Origin: JBNJEA01 sp051745395 | GTDB taxonomy: Bacteria; Desulfobacterota; Desulfobacteria; Desulfobacterales; Desulfosalsimonadaceae | DNA length: 15,775 nucleotides | Assembly: GCA_051745395.1 (NCBI GenBank) | Contig: JBNJEA010000069.1 | Location: 1-15,775 of the forward strand | Reading direction: 5' to 3' | Shown here: positions 5,909 through 13,529 of the stretch, in pieces | Layout of the letters: the number at the start of each line of letters is the position of its first letter | Position numbering within the stretch: position 1 is the stretch's first letter | Translations under genes and position numbers: made by a program | Notes under the pieces: generated by a model | Databases searched by the model: none | The model's input: only the letters and a program-made list of their open reading frames with translations | What the model was told of the DNA's origin: nothing

Positions 5909-7786
5909 ATGTTAATCGTTTTAGAACCGGAAATTACCCAGGAAGAAAAAAATCACATTCTAAGCATCCTGCGCCAGGGCAATGCCCTTTTCCGGGAAAT
6001 CACGGATGCGGGGCAAAGCATTATCGGGGCCACCGGCAGCGCGGGCCGAGATCCGGCCGATTTCGAGGCGTTGCCGGGGGTAAGCCGGGTGGTGCCGGTC
6101 AAAACCGCGTTTAAACTGGTCAGCCGGCAGCTGCACCCCGAAGACAGCCGGGTGAAAGTCGGAGACGTGTCCGTGGGCGGAGAGCGGATCACGGTCATTG
6201 CCGGCCCGTGCGCGGTGGAAAGCCGGGAGCAGGTCATGGCCATCGCCAAGGAGGTCCGGCGATACGGGGCGGTGCTGTTTCGCGGCGGTGCTTTTAAACC
6301 CCGGACCTCGCCGTATTCGTTCCAGGGAATGGGGGAAGAGGGGTTGAAAATTCTGGCAGAGGCCCGCGAAAAATACGGAATGCCCGTGGTCACGGAGATC
6401 ACCACGCCGGCCCAGGCCGATCTGGTGATGAAATACGTCGACGTGGTCCAGGTGGGGGCGCGCAACATGCAGAATTTCGAATTGCTCAAAAGCGTGGGCC
6501 GGCTGGGCAAGCCCGTGTTGTTAAAGCGCGGGCTTTCGGCGACCATCGAGGAATGGCTCATGTCGGCCGAATACATCCTGGCCGAGGGAAACGAAAACGT
6601 CATTTTGTGCGAGCGCGGCATCCGCACCTTTGAGCCCTATACCCGAAACACCCTGGATCTGTCGGCCATCCCGGTCATCAAGAAATTAACGCATCTGCCG
6701 GTGATCATCGATCCGAGCCATGCCACCGGCATCCGGGAAAAGGTCAGCCCCATGGCCCGGGCCGCCATTGCCGCCGAAGCCGACGGGTTGATGATCGAGG
6801 TGCACAACGATCCGGACCGGGCGAGTTCGGACGGGGCCCAGAGCCTGTATCCGGAACAGTTCGGCCAGTTGATGCGCGATATTTACGTCATCGCCCCGGT
6901 CGTGGACAAGCAGGTGGATTTCGGCTATCTCGACAAGGCCACGGCTGTCGATCACATGGCCGAAGCCGCCGGCGGGCAGGGCCAGCGCGCGGCGTTTCTC
7001 GGCGAGGTGGGCAGCTTTTCCCACAAGGCCTGCACGCAGTTTTTCGGCGATCAGGTCACGCCTTTGCCGGTGGATTCGTTCCGGGGGCTTTTCGAGTCGG
7101 TCAAATCCGGGGCCACGACCTTCGGCGTGGTGCCCCTGGAAAATTCGCTGGCCGGCAGCGTGCATGAAAACTACGACCTGCTGCTGGAATACGACCTGCG
7201 CATCGTCGGCGAGATCACCCTGCGGATCAAGCACAACTTAATCGGCCATCCCGGTGCCAAAGTCGATGACATCAAGCGGGTCTACTCCCATCCCCAGGTC
7301 TTTCAGCAGTGCCGCCAGTTTCTGGAGCGCCACGGCAACTGGGATATTGTCACGGTTTCCGACACCGCCCGGGCGGTCGGCCAGATCAGGGAAAAAGGCG
7401 ATGCGGCCGAAGCCGCCATTGCGGGAAAGGACGCGGCGGAAATTTTCGGCATGACGGTCATGGAGGAGGGCATCGAGACCAATCCGCGCAATTTCACGCG
7501 GTTTGTGATCATCGGTAAGCAGGGTATCGAAAGCGGGGCCAGACAGAAGTCCTCGATTATCTTTTCCACCGGCAACCAGCCGGGCTCGCTGTTTGAGGTA
7601 TTAAAGATTTTCGCCGAAAACGGCATTAACCTCGTCAAGCTCGAGTCCCGGCCCATTCACGGCAAGCCCTGGGAATACATGTTCTATGTCGATCTCGAAG
7701 CAGACGTGGATGCCCCGGAATTTCAGCCGGTATTCGAACAGTTATCCGCCAATGCGGATTATTTGAAGGTATTGGGCAGTTACTAG
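5909..7786 (+). CDS. Fused DAHP synthase - prephenate dehydratase with C-terminal ACT domain
   Basis: Its 625 residues join the first step of aromatic biosynthesis (PEP plus erythrose-4-phosphate to DAHP) to the Phe-specific step (prephenate to phenylpyruvate). Residues 1-~70 form a ferredoxin-like regulatory domain. Residues ~85-335 are the AroAI-beta-type barrel with IAGPCAVES (97-105, metal-ligand Cys101), GGAFKPRTSPYSFQG (126-140), DPSHATG (268-274) and IEVHNDPD (296-303). After a ~25-residue linker, prephenate dehydratase starts at AAFLGEVGSFSHKA (361-374), with PLENS (409-413) and the catalytic NFTRF (528-532). The ACT domain (~547-625) has GSLF (559-562) and ESRP (579-582), the Phe-binding signature. 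There is no chorismate mutase domain. The ATG follows AGGAG by 6 nt. Expression is under the upstream Phe attenuator, and the ESRP motif predicts feedback inhibition by Phe. Confidence 0.93.
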   Translation: MLIVLEPEITQEEKNHILSILRQGNALFREITDAGQSIIGATGSAGRDPADFEALPGVSRVVPVKTAFKLVSRQLHPEDSRVKVGDVSVGGERITVIAGPCAVESREQVMAIAKEVRRYGAVLFRGGAFKPRTSPYSFQGMGEEGLKILAEAREKYGMPVVTEITTPAQADLVMKYVDVVQVGARNMQNFELLKSVGRLGKPVLLKRGLSATIEEWLMSAEYILAEGNENVILCERGIRTFEPYTRNTLDLSAIPVIKKLTHLPVIIDPSHATGIREKVSPMARAAIAAEADGLMIEVHNDPDRASSDGAQSLYPEQFGQLMRDIYVIAPVVDKQVDFGYLDKATAVDHMAEAAGGQGQRAAFLGEVGSFSHKACTQFFGDQVTPLPVDSFRGLFESVKSGATTFGVVPLENSLAGSVHENYDLLLEYDLRIVGEITLRIKHNLIGHPGAKVDDIKRVYSHPQVFQQCRQFLERHGNWDIVTVSDTARAVGQIREKGDAAEAAIAGKDAAEIFGMTVMEEGIETNPRNFTRFVIIGKQGIESGARQKSSIIFSTGNQPGSLFEVLKIFAENGINLVKLESRPIHGKPWEYMFYVDLEADVDAPEFQPVFEQLSANADYLKVLGSY

Positions 7787-7870
7787 ACGAAACATCGATT
7801 TCCGGGTATCCGGTTCGCTTTAATTTTCATGGATTGGATTTCAAACAGACGGTGCGGCCCCGGCCGACGG

Positions 7871-9073
7871 TTACGATTGCAGCCAGTTTCGGATGGTGGC
7901 ATAGACCGCCGGATTATCCAGAAGGGCCATGTGGCCCATGCCGCGGGCGATCCACTGGTGGGATTTTGGAAACAACAGCGTAAATTCCGGGTTTCGGTGA
8001 CGCCCCAGCGCACTGCCCACCGTTACCAGGCCGTCTCCGATAAGGCCGTCGCAGAGCTTGCTGGGTGTTTTGGCGGTGGTGGCGGCGATGGTATAACAAT
8101 CGGTGCTTTCCGGCAGGGGCAGGAAAGTTCGCGGATCGCCCGAGCCTTCAAACCGGTCGGTGCCCTGCCAGTCCGCATCGGAGACATTGCCGTAGCGCAT
8201 GTCGGTAATGCCGGCGCTTCTGATTTTTCCTATGCGGGCAAAAGGGGCGCTGTACGGGCTTATCTCCATGAGTCGGGTTGCGATGTTGCCGCCTTTTTCC
8301 AGCATTGCCCCGTGGTGCGGGGTGCCGAGAAATACAATCTTTCGCAGATGCAAAAGCCATTTGCGGCCGGCCGTTTTTGCGCAGTGACAGGCGCTTCGGC
8401 ACACAAGGCCGCCCATGCTGTGGGCGACAATAAAAAGTTCCGGGGGTTGGGGGGACAATTCGATGAGTTCTTCAAAAAGATCGGATAAGGCCCTGCCGTT
8501 TTGGGAAATGTGGCGTCCGGTATTGTAGTGCACGTAAAGCGGGGTCAGCCCGAGGTCTTTGGCCAAAGCGGCGCCATGGTCATGGCCGTTTCGCCGCCAT
8601 TGCAAATCGTTCATGCACGATCCATGGACCATGATGGCCAGTTTTGCCCCGGATTGCCGAATGATCTCCGAAAGCGCCTGTCGGGTCAATGGTTGGCCGT
8701 CCTGGCGAAACTGCATGGCAATGGCGAGCGGATTGCGCCTTTCGGCAAGGTGGTCGCCGATGACACCGTTTAATGCGGCAAGCATGGCCTCGCGGGCCGG
8801 AGGGGAGGGATGCTGGCCGATGCGGGTGCTGAGCCGGCCGAGCGCTGCATTGAAGCCGTTGCCCACCCCTTGGGAAACCGTGCGGACGTTGCGATAGACC
8901 AGACCGGAGATGCCTTTTCTCCGTTGGCAATTGCCGCCGGAAAGCATTCCGGCAAATCCGGTTATGGTTTGGTGCAGCGATTCCACGATTTCGGTGATGC
9001 CGGCAATGGCATCCACGGTTAAATTCCCGATACCGCGGAGGTCTGTCGGCAGGTTACGGGGCGATTCCGGCAT
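7871..9073 (-). CDS. Lipase-like alpha/beta hydrolase (PGAP1/esterase type)
   Basis: The 400-residue protein begins with ~140 mostly helical residues, then an alpha/beta-hydrolase core. The first core strand ends in MVHGSCMNDLQW (148-159), where HG marks the oxyanion hole. The nucleophile elbow is AHSMGG (217-222, Ser219). LGTPHHG (249-255) is typical of lipases and PGAP1-like esterases. The probable acid is Asp347 in GDGLVTVGSALG, and the probable base is His381 in GMGHMALLDNP. No signal peptide is seen. The ATG at 9071-9073 has no clear Shine-Dalgarno sequence, so the start is uncertain. The 84-bp gap to the Phe gene, which converges on it, shows only a short CCGG-GTAT-CCGG hairpin. Substrate unknown. 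Confidence 0.85.
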   Translation of the reverse strand: MPESPRNLPTDLRGIGNLTVDAIAGITEIVESLHQTITGFAGMLSGGNCQRRKGISGLVYRNVRTVSQGVGNGFNAALGRLSTRIGQHPSPPAREAMLAALNGVIGDHLAERRNPLAIAMQFRQDGQPLTRQALSEIIRQSGAKLAIMVHGSCMNDLQWRRNGHDHGAALAKDLGLTPLYVHYNTGRHISQNGRALSDLFEELIELSPQPPELFIVAHSMGGLVCRSACHCAKTAGRKWLLHLRKIVFLGTPHHGAMLEKGGNIATRLMEISPYSAPFARIGKIRSAGITDMRYGNVSDADWQGTDRFEGSGDPRTFLPLPESTDCYTIAATTAKTPSKLCDGLIGDGLVTVGSALGRHRNPEFTLLFPKSHQWIARGMGHMALLDNPAVYATIRNWLQS

Positions 9074-9118
9074 AATTTTTACTTTCGGGGACCGGGCAGC
9101 GGCCGGATCTTTGCGGCT

Positions 9119-9298
9119 TTATTCGTCCCGGGCTATGGCAGGCGTTTCGTTTTCCGCCGTTTCGGTTTCAGGGGCTTGGGCGTTTTCATCGGTTTCAGCA
9201 GGTTGATTTCCCTGCTTGCGCTGCCGTTTTTCTTCTTTCTTTTTTTTCTTGGCCAGTTCCTTCTGGCGTTTTTTGAATTGGTAGTGCGATTTTGCCAT
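9119..9298 (-). CDS. Small Lys-rich protein beside cspA, function unknown
   Basis: The protein has 59 residues and begins MAKSHYQFKKRQKELAKKKK, followed by a basic helix and an acidic, Pro/Thr/Glu-rich tail ending in AIARDE. Short proteins starting MAKSHY.FEKRQKELAKKKKKEEK recur in Desulfobacterota and relatives, as I remember, without known function; the charge pattern suggests RNA or ribosome contact. The start at 9296-9298 has GGA about 7 nt upstream. An in-frame ATG ten codons earlier (9326-9328) lies inside the cspA terminator and is less likely. Being downstream of that terminator it needs read-through or its own promoter. Confidence 0.7.
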   Translation of the reverse strand: MAKSHYQFKKRQKELAKKKKKEEKRQRKQGNQPAETDENAQAPETETAENETPAIARDE

Positions 9299-9317
9299 GG
9301 CTTTTCCTTTTTCTATG

Positions 9318-9353
9318 AAAAAAGGCATCCCCCGTGAACGGAAGATGCCTTTT
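9318..9353 (-). terminator. Intrinsic terminator of cspA
   Basis: On the minus strand GGCATCTTCCG pairs with its complement arm ending GGGGATGCC (9324-9349) through a nearly continuous stem with two G-U pairs, and TTTTTT follows (9318-9323). It starts 25 nt after the cspA stop codon. Confidence 0.85.
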
Positions 9354-9378
9354 ATTGCCGGACTCGTATGAAAGCGGA

Positions 9379-9579
9379 TTACTCGGTGGATACGTTGGCA
9401 GCGGCCGGGCCCTTCGGTCCGTTTTCGATGTCAAAGTTCACGCTGGCGCCTTCGTTGAGGGATTTAAAGCCGGTGGAATTGATGGCGCTGTGATGCACAA
9501 ACACATCCGGGCCGTCTTCCTGCTCGATAAAACCGAAACCCTTGCGGTCATTAAACCACTTAACTTTTCCTTTTGCCAT
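9379..9579 (-). CDS. cspA: Cold-shock protein (CspA family)
   Basis: This single cold-shock domain of 66 residues, the normal size, binds single-stranded RNA/DNA and acts as an RNA chaperone. It begins MAKGKVKWFNDRKGFGFIEQ, with RNP1 KGFGFI (13-18) and RNP2 VFVHHSAI (26-33); the end NGPKGPAAANVSTE is typical. A strong AGGAGG is 8 nt before the ATG. That site is the target of a complementary segment in the leader (see 9583-9631). It lies downstream of the kinase gene, separated by a hairpin at 9661-9688, and has its own terminator at 9318-9353, so it is probably monocistronic. Confidence 0.95.
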   Translation of the reverse strand: MAKGKVKWFNDRKGFGFIEQEDGPDVFVHHSAINSTGFKSLNEGASVNFDIENGPKGPAAANVSTE

Positions 9580-9582
9580 GGG

Positions 9583-9631
9583 ATCATCCTCCTTTTTCAG
9601 AAATTTTCATGATCTTAGACTGGAGGATGAT
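9583..9631 (-). promoter_or_regulatory. cspA leader hairpin that sequesters the Shine-Dalgarno sequence
   Basis: On the minus-strand transcript ATCATCCTCC (9622-9631) is perfectly complementary over 10 bp to GGAGGATGAT (9583-9592), which contains the cspA Shine-Dalgarno sequence. The loop is 29 nt. When formed, the helix would hide the ribosome binding site. A 10-base perfect match placed on the SD is unlikely by chance. Temperature or translational control is inferred from what is known of csp leaders. Confidence 0.6.
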
Positions 9632-9660
9632 ACATTGAAAATGCAGCCGGTTCCTTCAGT

Positions 9661-9688
9661 AAAAAATCGTCCTGCCGATGGCGGCAGG
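9661..9688 (-). terminator. Terminator-like hairpin between the hybrid kinase and cspA
   Basis: On the minus strand CCTGCCG-CCAT-CGGCAGG forms a 7-bp GC-rich stem followed, after ACGA, by six Ts. It is about 95 nt past the kinase stop. The offset of the T-run makes it weaker than a standard terminator. I see no confident -35/-10 pair for cspA in 9593-9783. Confidence 0.5.
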
Positions 9689-9783
9689 GGCACATGTATG
9701 GAAAGAAACTAACACCTTTTCCGGCAAAAGCAAGAAAATTCAAAAATCGGGTTGTCCGGATCCGGTTTAAAAATCAATCAAGG

Positions 9784-12195
9784 TTAACCGGTCTGCCCTG
9801 CATCGTCGAGTACTTTCCGCACTGTCCGGGCCATTTGGATTTTATCCACCGGTTTCATTAAAAAAGCCTCCACTGCCGGAGGCGGGCCGTTTTCAGCCAC
9901 TTTTTCGCTAAAGCCGGTGCACAAAATTACCGGTACATCGCTGCGTAAGGCCTTGGCCTTTCGGGCCAGTTTGTCTCCGGTCATGTTGGGCATGGCCATG
10001 TCCGTGATGATCAGGTCGAATGCGTCGGGCGAGGATTGAAATGCCGAAAGGGCCTGCATGCTGCTTGTTTTCACCGTCACTGTGTATCCCAGGCCTTCAA
10101 GCCGTTGCTGCTGCATCTTGGCGATGGGGGGTTCATCATCGAGCAGAAGAAGATGTTCCGTCCCGCCGGGCAAAGGGGTCGTATGATCGGTTGATGATGC
10201 CGGCGGGCAGGTCTCGGCCAGCGGCAGGAAAACACTTACGGTGGTGCCCTCTCCGGGGGCACTGTCGACATGGATGAAGCCGTTATGGCGTTTTACGATT
10301 CCATGGACCACGGAAAGGCCCAATCCGATACCGCCCACCCGTTTTTCCCGGTTCGAAAAATACGGATCAAATATTTTATCCAGATCCTGTGCCGCAATAC
10401 CGATGCCGGTATCCTTTATCGTTATTTGCACATAATGTCCCGGTTTGACTTCCGGATCCGGCGGGGCCGAGTCTTTATCCATGGCGACCGGTTTTACGTG
10501 TATTTCCAAAACACCGGTTTCATCGGGCATGGCGTCCCGGGCATTGGTGGCCAGATTGACGATCACCTGATGAAATTGGGACGGGTCCGTATACACAACC
10601 AGTTGTTCGCTGCCGATTTTTTGCCGAATATCAATGGAGGCGGGCATGGTGGTGCGCAACAGCTTTATGGCTTCTTTGACCATGGGAGAGATCTCTACCG
10701 GCATAAATTCCTGCTCCTGCTGCCGGCTGAGGGCTAAGATCTGTTTGACGAGTTTTGTGGCGCGGTTTGCCGCCCTGAGCACTTCGGAAAGGTTGCTGTG
10801 CAGCAGGGTTCCGGCCTGGGTTTCATCGAGTGCAAGTTCCGTATAGCCGATGACGGAAGAAAGAATGTTGTTGAAATCATGGGCGATCCCGCCGGCAAGC
10901 GTGCCAACGGCTTCCATTTTCTGGGCATGTCGGAGCTGTTCATGCAGCCTTTCTTTTTCCTGCTCAGCTTCTTTGCGCTGCGAAACATCCCGGGCCACTC
11001 CCTTGAATCCCATGATGCGGCCCTCTGCACCGGTGATGGGCGAAACCGAGGTTTCCACGTAAACAGTGCGGCCGTTTTTTTTGATCAGCTGCCATTCGAA
11101 GCCCTTGATGGAAGCGCCGGTGCGATACACATGATTAAAGGATTCAAACACCTTTCCTGCGTTTTGTTGATCCATAAACTGTCTGTAATTTAAACCCATT
11201 AATTCATATGCGGCATATCCGAGCATTTTGCATATTGCATCATTGAAAAAGGTGAAATTGCCTTTCAGGTCGACTTCGAAATATCCGTCTTCCATTCCTT
11301 CCAGGATGGTCCGGTATTTTTCTTCACTTTTTTGCAGCGCTTCTTCGGCCCGCTTGCGATCCGAAATGTCGCGGGTAATGCCGGTAATCGATACGGGCCG
11401 GTCAAGGCCGTCGGTGTGGAGCAATGCATTGATTTCCATCCAGACTGTGCCGCCGTTTTTGTGGCAGTGCGGGGCCTCGAGCAGCACCCTGTTGGAAACA
11501 TTTTCGTCGGCCATGGCCCTTGAAAAGGCGGCAATGACCTCTTTTTTTGTCTCCCGCGGAAAGATTTCATCCAGTTTGGCGTTGACGGTTTGCTCCTGGC
11601 AATAGCCGAGTATCCGTTCCACGGATTTGGAGCAATAGGTGTAGGTCATGGACGATACATCGAAAGTCCAGACGATGTCATTGGAGGCTTCCACCAGAAA
11701 ACGGTATCGCTCTTCGCTTTCCTTCAGCTTGTCCTCGGCGGCTTTCTGTTGGGTTATATCCCTTACAGTGCACATCATTTCAAAATGGCCGCTGTTTTCT
11801 TTCAAAAGCGTATTTTTGGCAGACAGCCATTTCCATTGCCCCGATTTCGATATCGCCCGGTAATCGACGATCTTTTGCCGAATACGCCCGCCTGCGGATT
11901 GTTTGTATTTGCTGAAAACGTCAGACAGCGCCTGATAGATCGTGGCCGCATCATCGGGATGGACAAAGTGCTCAAAAGGCTTGCCGATAAACTCGTCCGG
12001 CAAATAGCCGAGGATGGATTCGCAGTTGGGGGAAATATATACAAAGTTGCCCTCCTCATCGACGGTAAAGATGATATCCCCTGCGTTTTCAATGAGTTGG
12101 CGAAATTTTTCATTGCCGTTTTTCAGCGCCGCATTTTCCCCGGCGATTGCTTCAACCTTTTTTTTCAATTCTTCATAAGAGGGTGTTTCCGACAT
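9784..12195 (-). CDS. Hybrid sensor histidine kinase: three PAS domains, kinase core, receiver
   Basis: Start chosen at ATG 12193-12195 (MSETPSYEELKKKVEAI), a beginning common in kinases of this bacterial group; it gives 803 residues. No membrane segment is seen, so sensing is cytoplasmic. PAS domains lie at ~30-150, ~160-280 and ~290-405, each introduced by an ESEERYR- or SEEKYRTIL-like helix and closed by DIT/DIS/DVS-type ends. The H-box is GGIAHDFNNIL (His439). ATP-binding motifs are NLATNARDAM (Asn551), DTGIGI (595-600) and GGIGLGLS (621-628). The receiver (~680-800) has the acidic pair DD (686-687), phosphoacceptor Asp732 in ITDMAMP, Thr760 in CTGFS and Lys781 in MKPVD. No DNA-binding output is present, so a separate partner, not in this window, is expected. 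The signal is unknown. Confidence 0.92.
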   Translation of the reverse strand: MSETPSYEELKKKVEAIAGENAALKNGNEKFRQLIENAGDIIFTVDEEGNFVYISPNCESILGYLPDEFIGKPFEHFVHPDDAATIYQALSDVFSKYKQSAGGRIRQKIVDYRAISKSGQWKWLSAKNTLLKENSGHFEMMCTVRDITQQKAAEDKLKESEERYRFLVEASNDIVWTFDVSSMTYTYCSKSVERILGYCQEQTVNAKLDEIFPRETKKEVIAAFSRAMADENVSNRVLLEAPHCHKNGGTVWMEINALLHTDGLDRPVSITGITRDISDRKRAEEALQKSEEKYRTILEGMEDGYFEVDLKGNFTFFNDAICKMLGYAAYELMGLNYRQFMDQQNAGKVFESFNHVYRTGASIKGFEWQLIKKNGRTVYVETSVSPITGAEGRIMGFKGVARDVSQRKEAEQEKERLHEQLRHAQKMEAVGTLAGGIAHDFNNILSSVIGYTELALDETQAGTLLHSNLSEVLRAANRATKLVKQILALSRQQEQEFMPVEISPMVKEAIKLLRTTMPASIDIRQKIGSEQLVVYTDPSQFHQVIVNLATNARDAMPDETGVLEIHVKPVAMDKDSAPPDPEVKPGHYVQITIKDTGIGIAAQDLDKIFDPYFSNREKRVGGIGLGLSVVHGIVKRHNGFIHVDSAPGEGTTVSVFLPLAETCPPASSTDHTTPLPGGTEHLLLLDDEPPIAKMQQQRLEGLGYTVTVKTSSMQALSAFQSSPDAFDLIITDMAMPNMTGDKLARKAKALRSDVPVILCTGFSEKVAENGPPPAVEAFLMKPVDKIQMARTVRKVLDDAGQTG

Positions 12196-12225
12196 GATGG
12201 AGACCTGTGCCTTATCAGTGGTGTA

Positions 12226-12276
12226 GACTTGCCATGACTTGCCTGGCTCACAAAATATCACAGGGGGTGGGCAAGT
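12226..12276. repeat. GACTTGCC direct repeat with an inverted third copy upstream of the kinase
   Basis: GACTTGCC occurs at 12226-12233 and 12236-12243, a 10-bp period (one helical turn). GGCAAGT, its inverse, lies at 12270-12276. They lie 31-81 bp upstream of the kinase start codon. The phasing is what a dimeric regulator site would show, but no promoter can be placed with confidence. Confidence 0.3.
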
Positions 12277-12330
12277 GAAAGCTATTCTTCAATGCCAAGG
12301 GGGTGTCTGTCGGGTTTTGATATTGATTTG

Positions 12331-13203
12331 TCAGGCGGGCAAAACCGGCGCAATGGCGCCGGGATTGTTGAAAAAATCCATGATTTTGTCAAACGCCTGG
12401 CTCCGGCTGGCGGGGCAGGAGAAAAAGTGATCGCAGGACAGGGGGTAAAAAGCGGCATGGGGGCAGATCTGTAACACCTGCTTTTCATAATCGGGGCCCA
12501 CGGCATGGTCGTAAATCCGCAAGATCCGGTCCTGCTTGGCATACAGACAGAGTACCGGCGATTTGTGCATGGCAATACCGGTCAGCGGATCCAAAAAAAA
12601 CAGATCCCAGGCCGTGCCGAACAGGTCGGTCCGCCGCCGGAGCAGGTTGCCGAAAACATGGCGGTTTTTTTCAATGCCGGGAAACAGAAAATCCGCGTAG
12701 CGCTGAAAGGCCCGGCCGAGGTCTTTGATCCGCAATGGGCTCGGGAAAGCGCTCCGGTAATAGGAAAGAAAGGAAGTCGCGATCGCGCCGGGGCTGATCC
12801 GGCAGACGGCATTGATCAGCGTGATGCCGGCAAAGGGTTCGCCGTGTTGGTGGGCGGCGTAAAACAACGGAATGGCAGAGTAGCAGGCGCCCACGGCAAA
12901 AATCGGACGATTTTGAAACCGGTGGATCAAAAAGTCCAGTGCGTGCGTGGTGTCGGCCAGGGTGGCTTTCAGGCGGAATCGATCCGAGGACTGCCCGTGG
13001 CCCGAGTAATTAAACGAAAACAGCTCATAGCCGCTTCGGACCAGTCTTCTCAGGGTGCTGACTTCACGGGAAAACCCGGCGCCGATCAACGGCGGGGCGA
13101 AGATAATGCCCTTTGCCCGGCCCGAGGCGCGCCGGGCATGTACCCATTCCACGCGGTGACTGCCTGAACGGCGTAAACATCCGCTGTTTATTGAAAATCC
13201 CAT
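12331..13203 (-). CDS. Alpha/beta hydrolase with Cys in the nucleophile position
   Basis: A 290-residue alpha/beta hydrolase. The early strand and oxyanion turn is GIIFAPPLIGAGFSRE (32-47); FSFNYSGHGQS (62-72) is the usual region after strand beta4. The nucleophile elbow reads FAVGACYSAI (102-111), so the GXSXG serine is replaced by Cys107, as in dienelactone hydrolases. The likely acid is Asp225 in LYAKQDRIL and the base His259 in LSCDHFFSCP. No signal peptide is evident. The ATG at 13201-13203 has no good Shine-Dalgarno sequence. It lies 135 bp upstream of the kinase on the same strand and diverges from the octaheme cytochrome gene. The substrate cannot be told; an activity loss through the Ser-to-Cys change is also possible. 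Confidence 0.75.
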   Translation of the reverse strand: MGFSINSGCLRRSGSHRVEWVHARRASGRAKGIIFAPPLIGAGFSREVSTLRRLVRSGYELFSFNYSGHGQSSDRFRLKATLADTTHALDFLIHRFQNRPIFAVGACYSAIPLFYAAHQHGEPFAGITLINAVCRISPGAIATSFLSYYRSAFPSPLRIKDLGRAFQRYADFLFPGIEKNRHVFGNLLRRRTDLFGTAWDLFFLDPLTGIAMHKSPVLCLYAKQDRILRIYDHAVGPDYEKQVLQICPHAAFYPLSCDHFFSCPASRSQAFDKIMDFFNNPGAIAPVLPA

Positions 13204-13224
13204 GTTTGGCGAGAAATTTGTTTG

Positions 13225-13255
13225 CGAAGCCCCGGCCGGGCTTTCGAAATTTTTT
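13225..13255 (+). terminator. Terminator-like hairpin reading toward the cytochrome gene
   Basis: AAGCCC (13227-13232) pairs with GGGCTT (13238-13243), with an outer CG pair and one bulged T; TTTTTT follows from 13250. It points in the plus direction, although no plus-strand gene lies directly upstream. It may stop antisense transcription coming through the divergent hydrolase gene. Confidence 0.45.
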
Positions 13256-13318
13256 CTTATTCTTTTATCAGCGGTTCGATTTTATTGTCAATTGCTTTCA
13301 AAGGGAATGGACCGGTTT

Positions 13319-13366
13319 GGTAACGTTATGTATGTTACAGATCGTGACGGGTAACGTTTTGTAACG
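13319..13366 (+). promoter_or_regulatory. Cluster of GTAAC/GTTAC half-sites upstream of the octaheme cytochrome
   Basis: GGTAACGTT occurs at 13319-13327 and again at 13350-13358. GTTAC at 13334-13338 makes a 5-9-5 palindrome with the first copy, and GTAACG recurs at 13361-13366. The two 9-mers are 31 bp apart, about three helical turns. The cluster sits directly upstream of a promoter candidate, as expected for a regulator's binding sites. The regulator is unknown. Confidence 0.45.
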
Positions 13367-13395
13367 GTGTCATTGATTGCGGGGCTTTTTATAAC
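13367..13395 (+). promoter_or_regulatory. Weak promoter candidate for the octaheme cytochrome
   Basis: GTGTCA (13367-13372), 17 bp spacer and TATAAC (13390-13395). The -35 is poor, fitting an activator-dependent promoter next to the GTAAC cluster. The leader to the ATG at 13530 would be ~128 nt. Apart from this, the half-sites and the hairpin at 13225, the 13204-13529 gap holds nothing I recognise. Confidence 0.35.
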
Positions 13396-13529
13396 CCCCT
13401 GTGGTGTCGGCTTACCCAAGCAGGGGTGAAATGGCATGCAACTTGAAAGGATTTGAAAAGAAGAATTTGGCAAACGAAGCAAGACAGGCGGAAAACCGCA
13501 ACGGGAAATTTAAAAAAAGGAGTCAGGCA

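Noticed and set aside
9299..9328. Longer start for the Lys-rich small protein (ATG at 9326-9328)
   Set aside because: The extra codons fall within the cspA terminator hairpin and lack a ribosome binding site; the ATG at 9296-9298 begins the MAKSHY sequence shared by the family.
13432..13446. Sigma-54-like -24/-12 element (TGGCATGCAACTTGA)
   Set aside because: The -24 GG fits but the essential GC at -12 is missing (TTGA instead of TTGC).
13401..13529. Upstream in-frame extension of the octaheme cytochrome to 13401
   Set aside because: It would bury the signal peptide behind 43 polar residues and has no ribosome binding site; ATG 13530 has AGGAG at 7 nt and a clean Sec signal.
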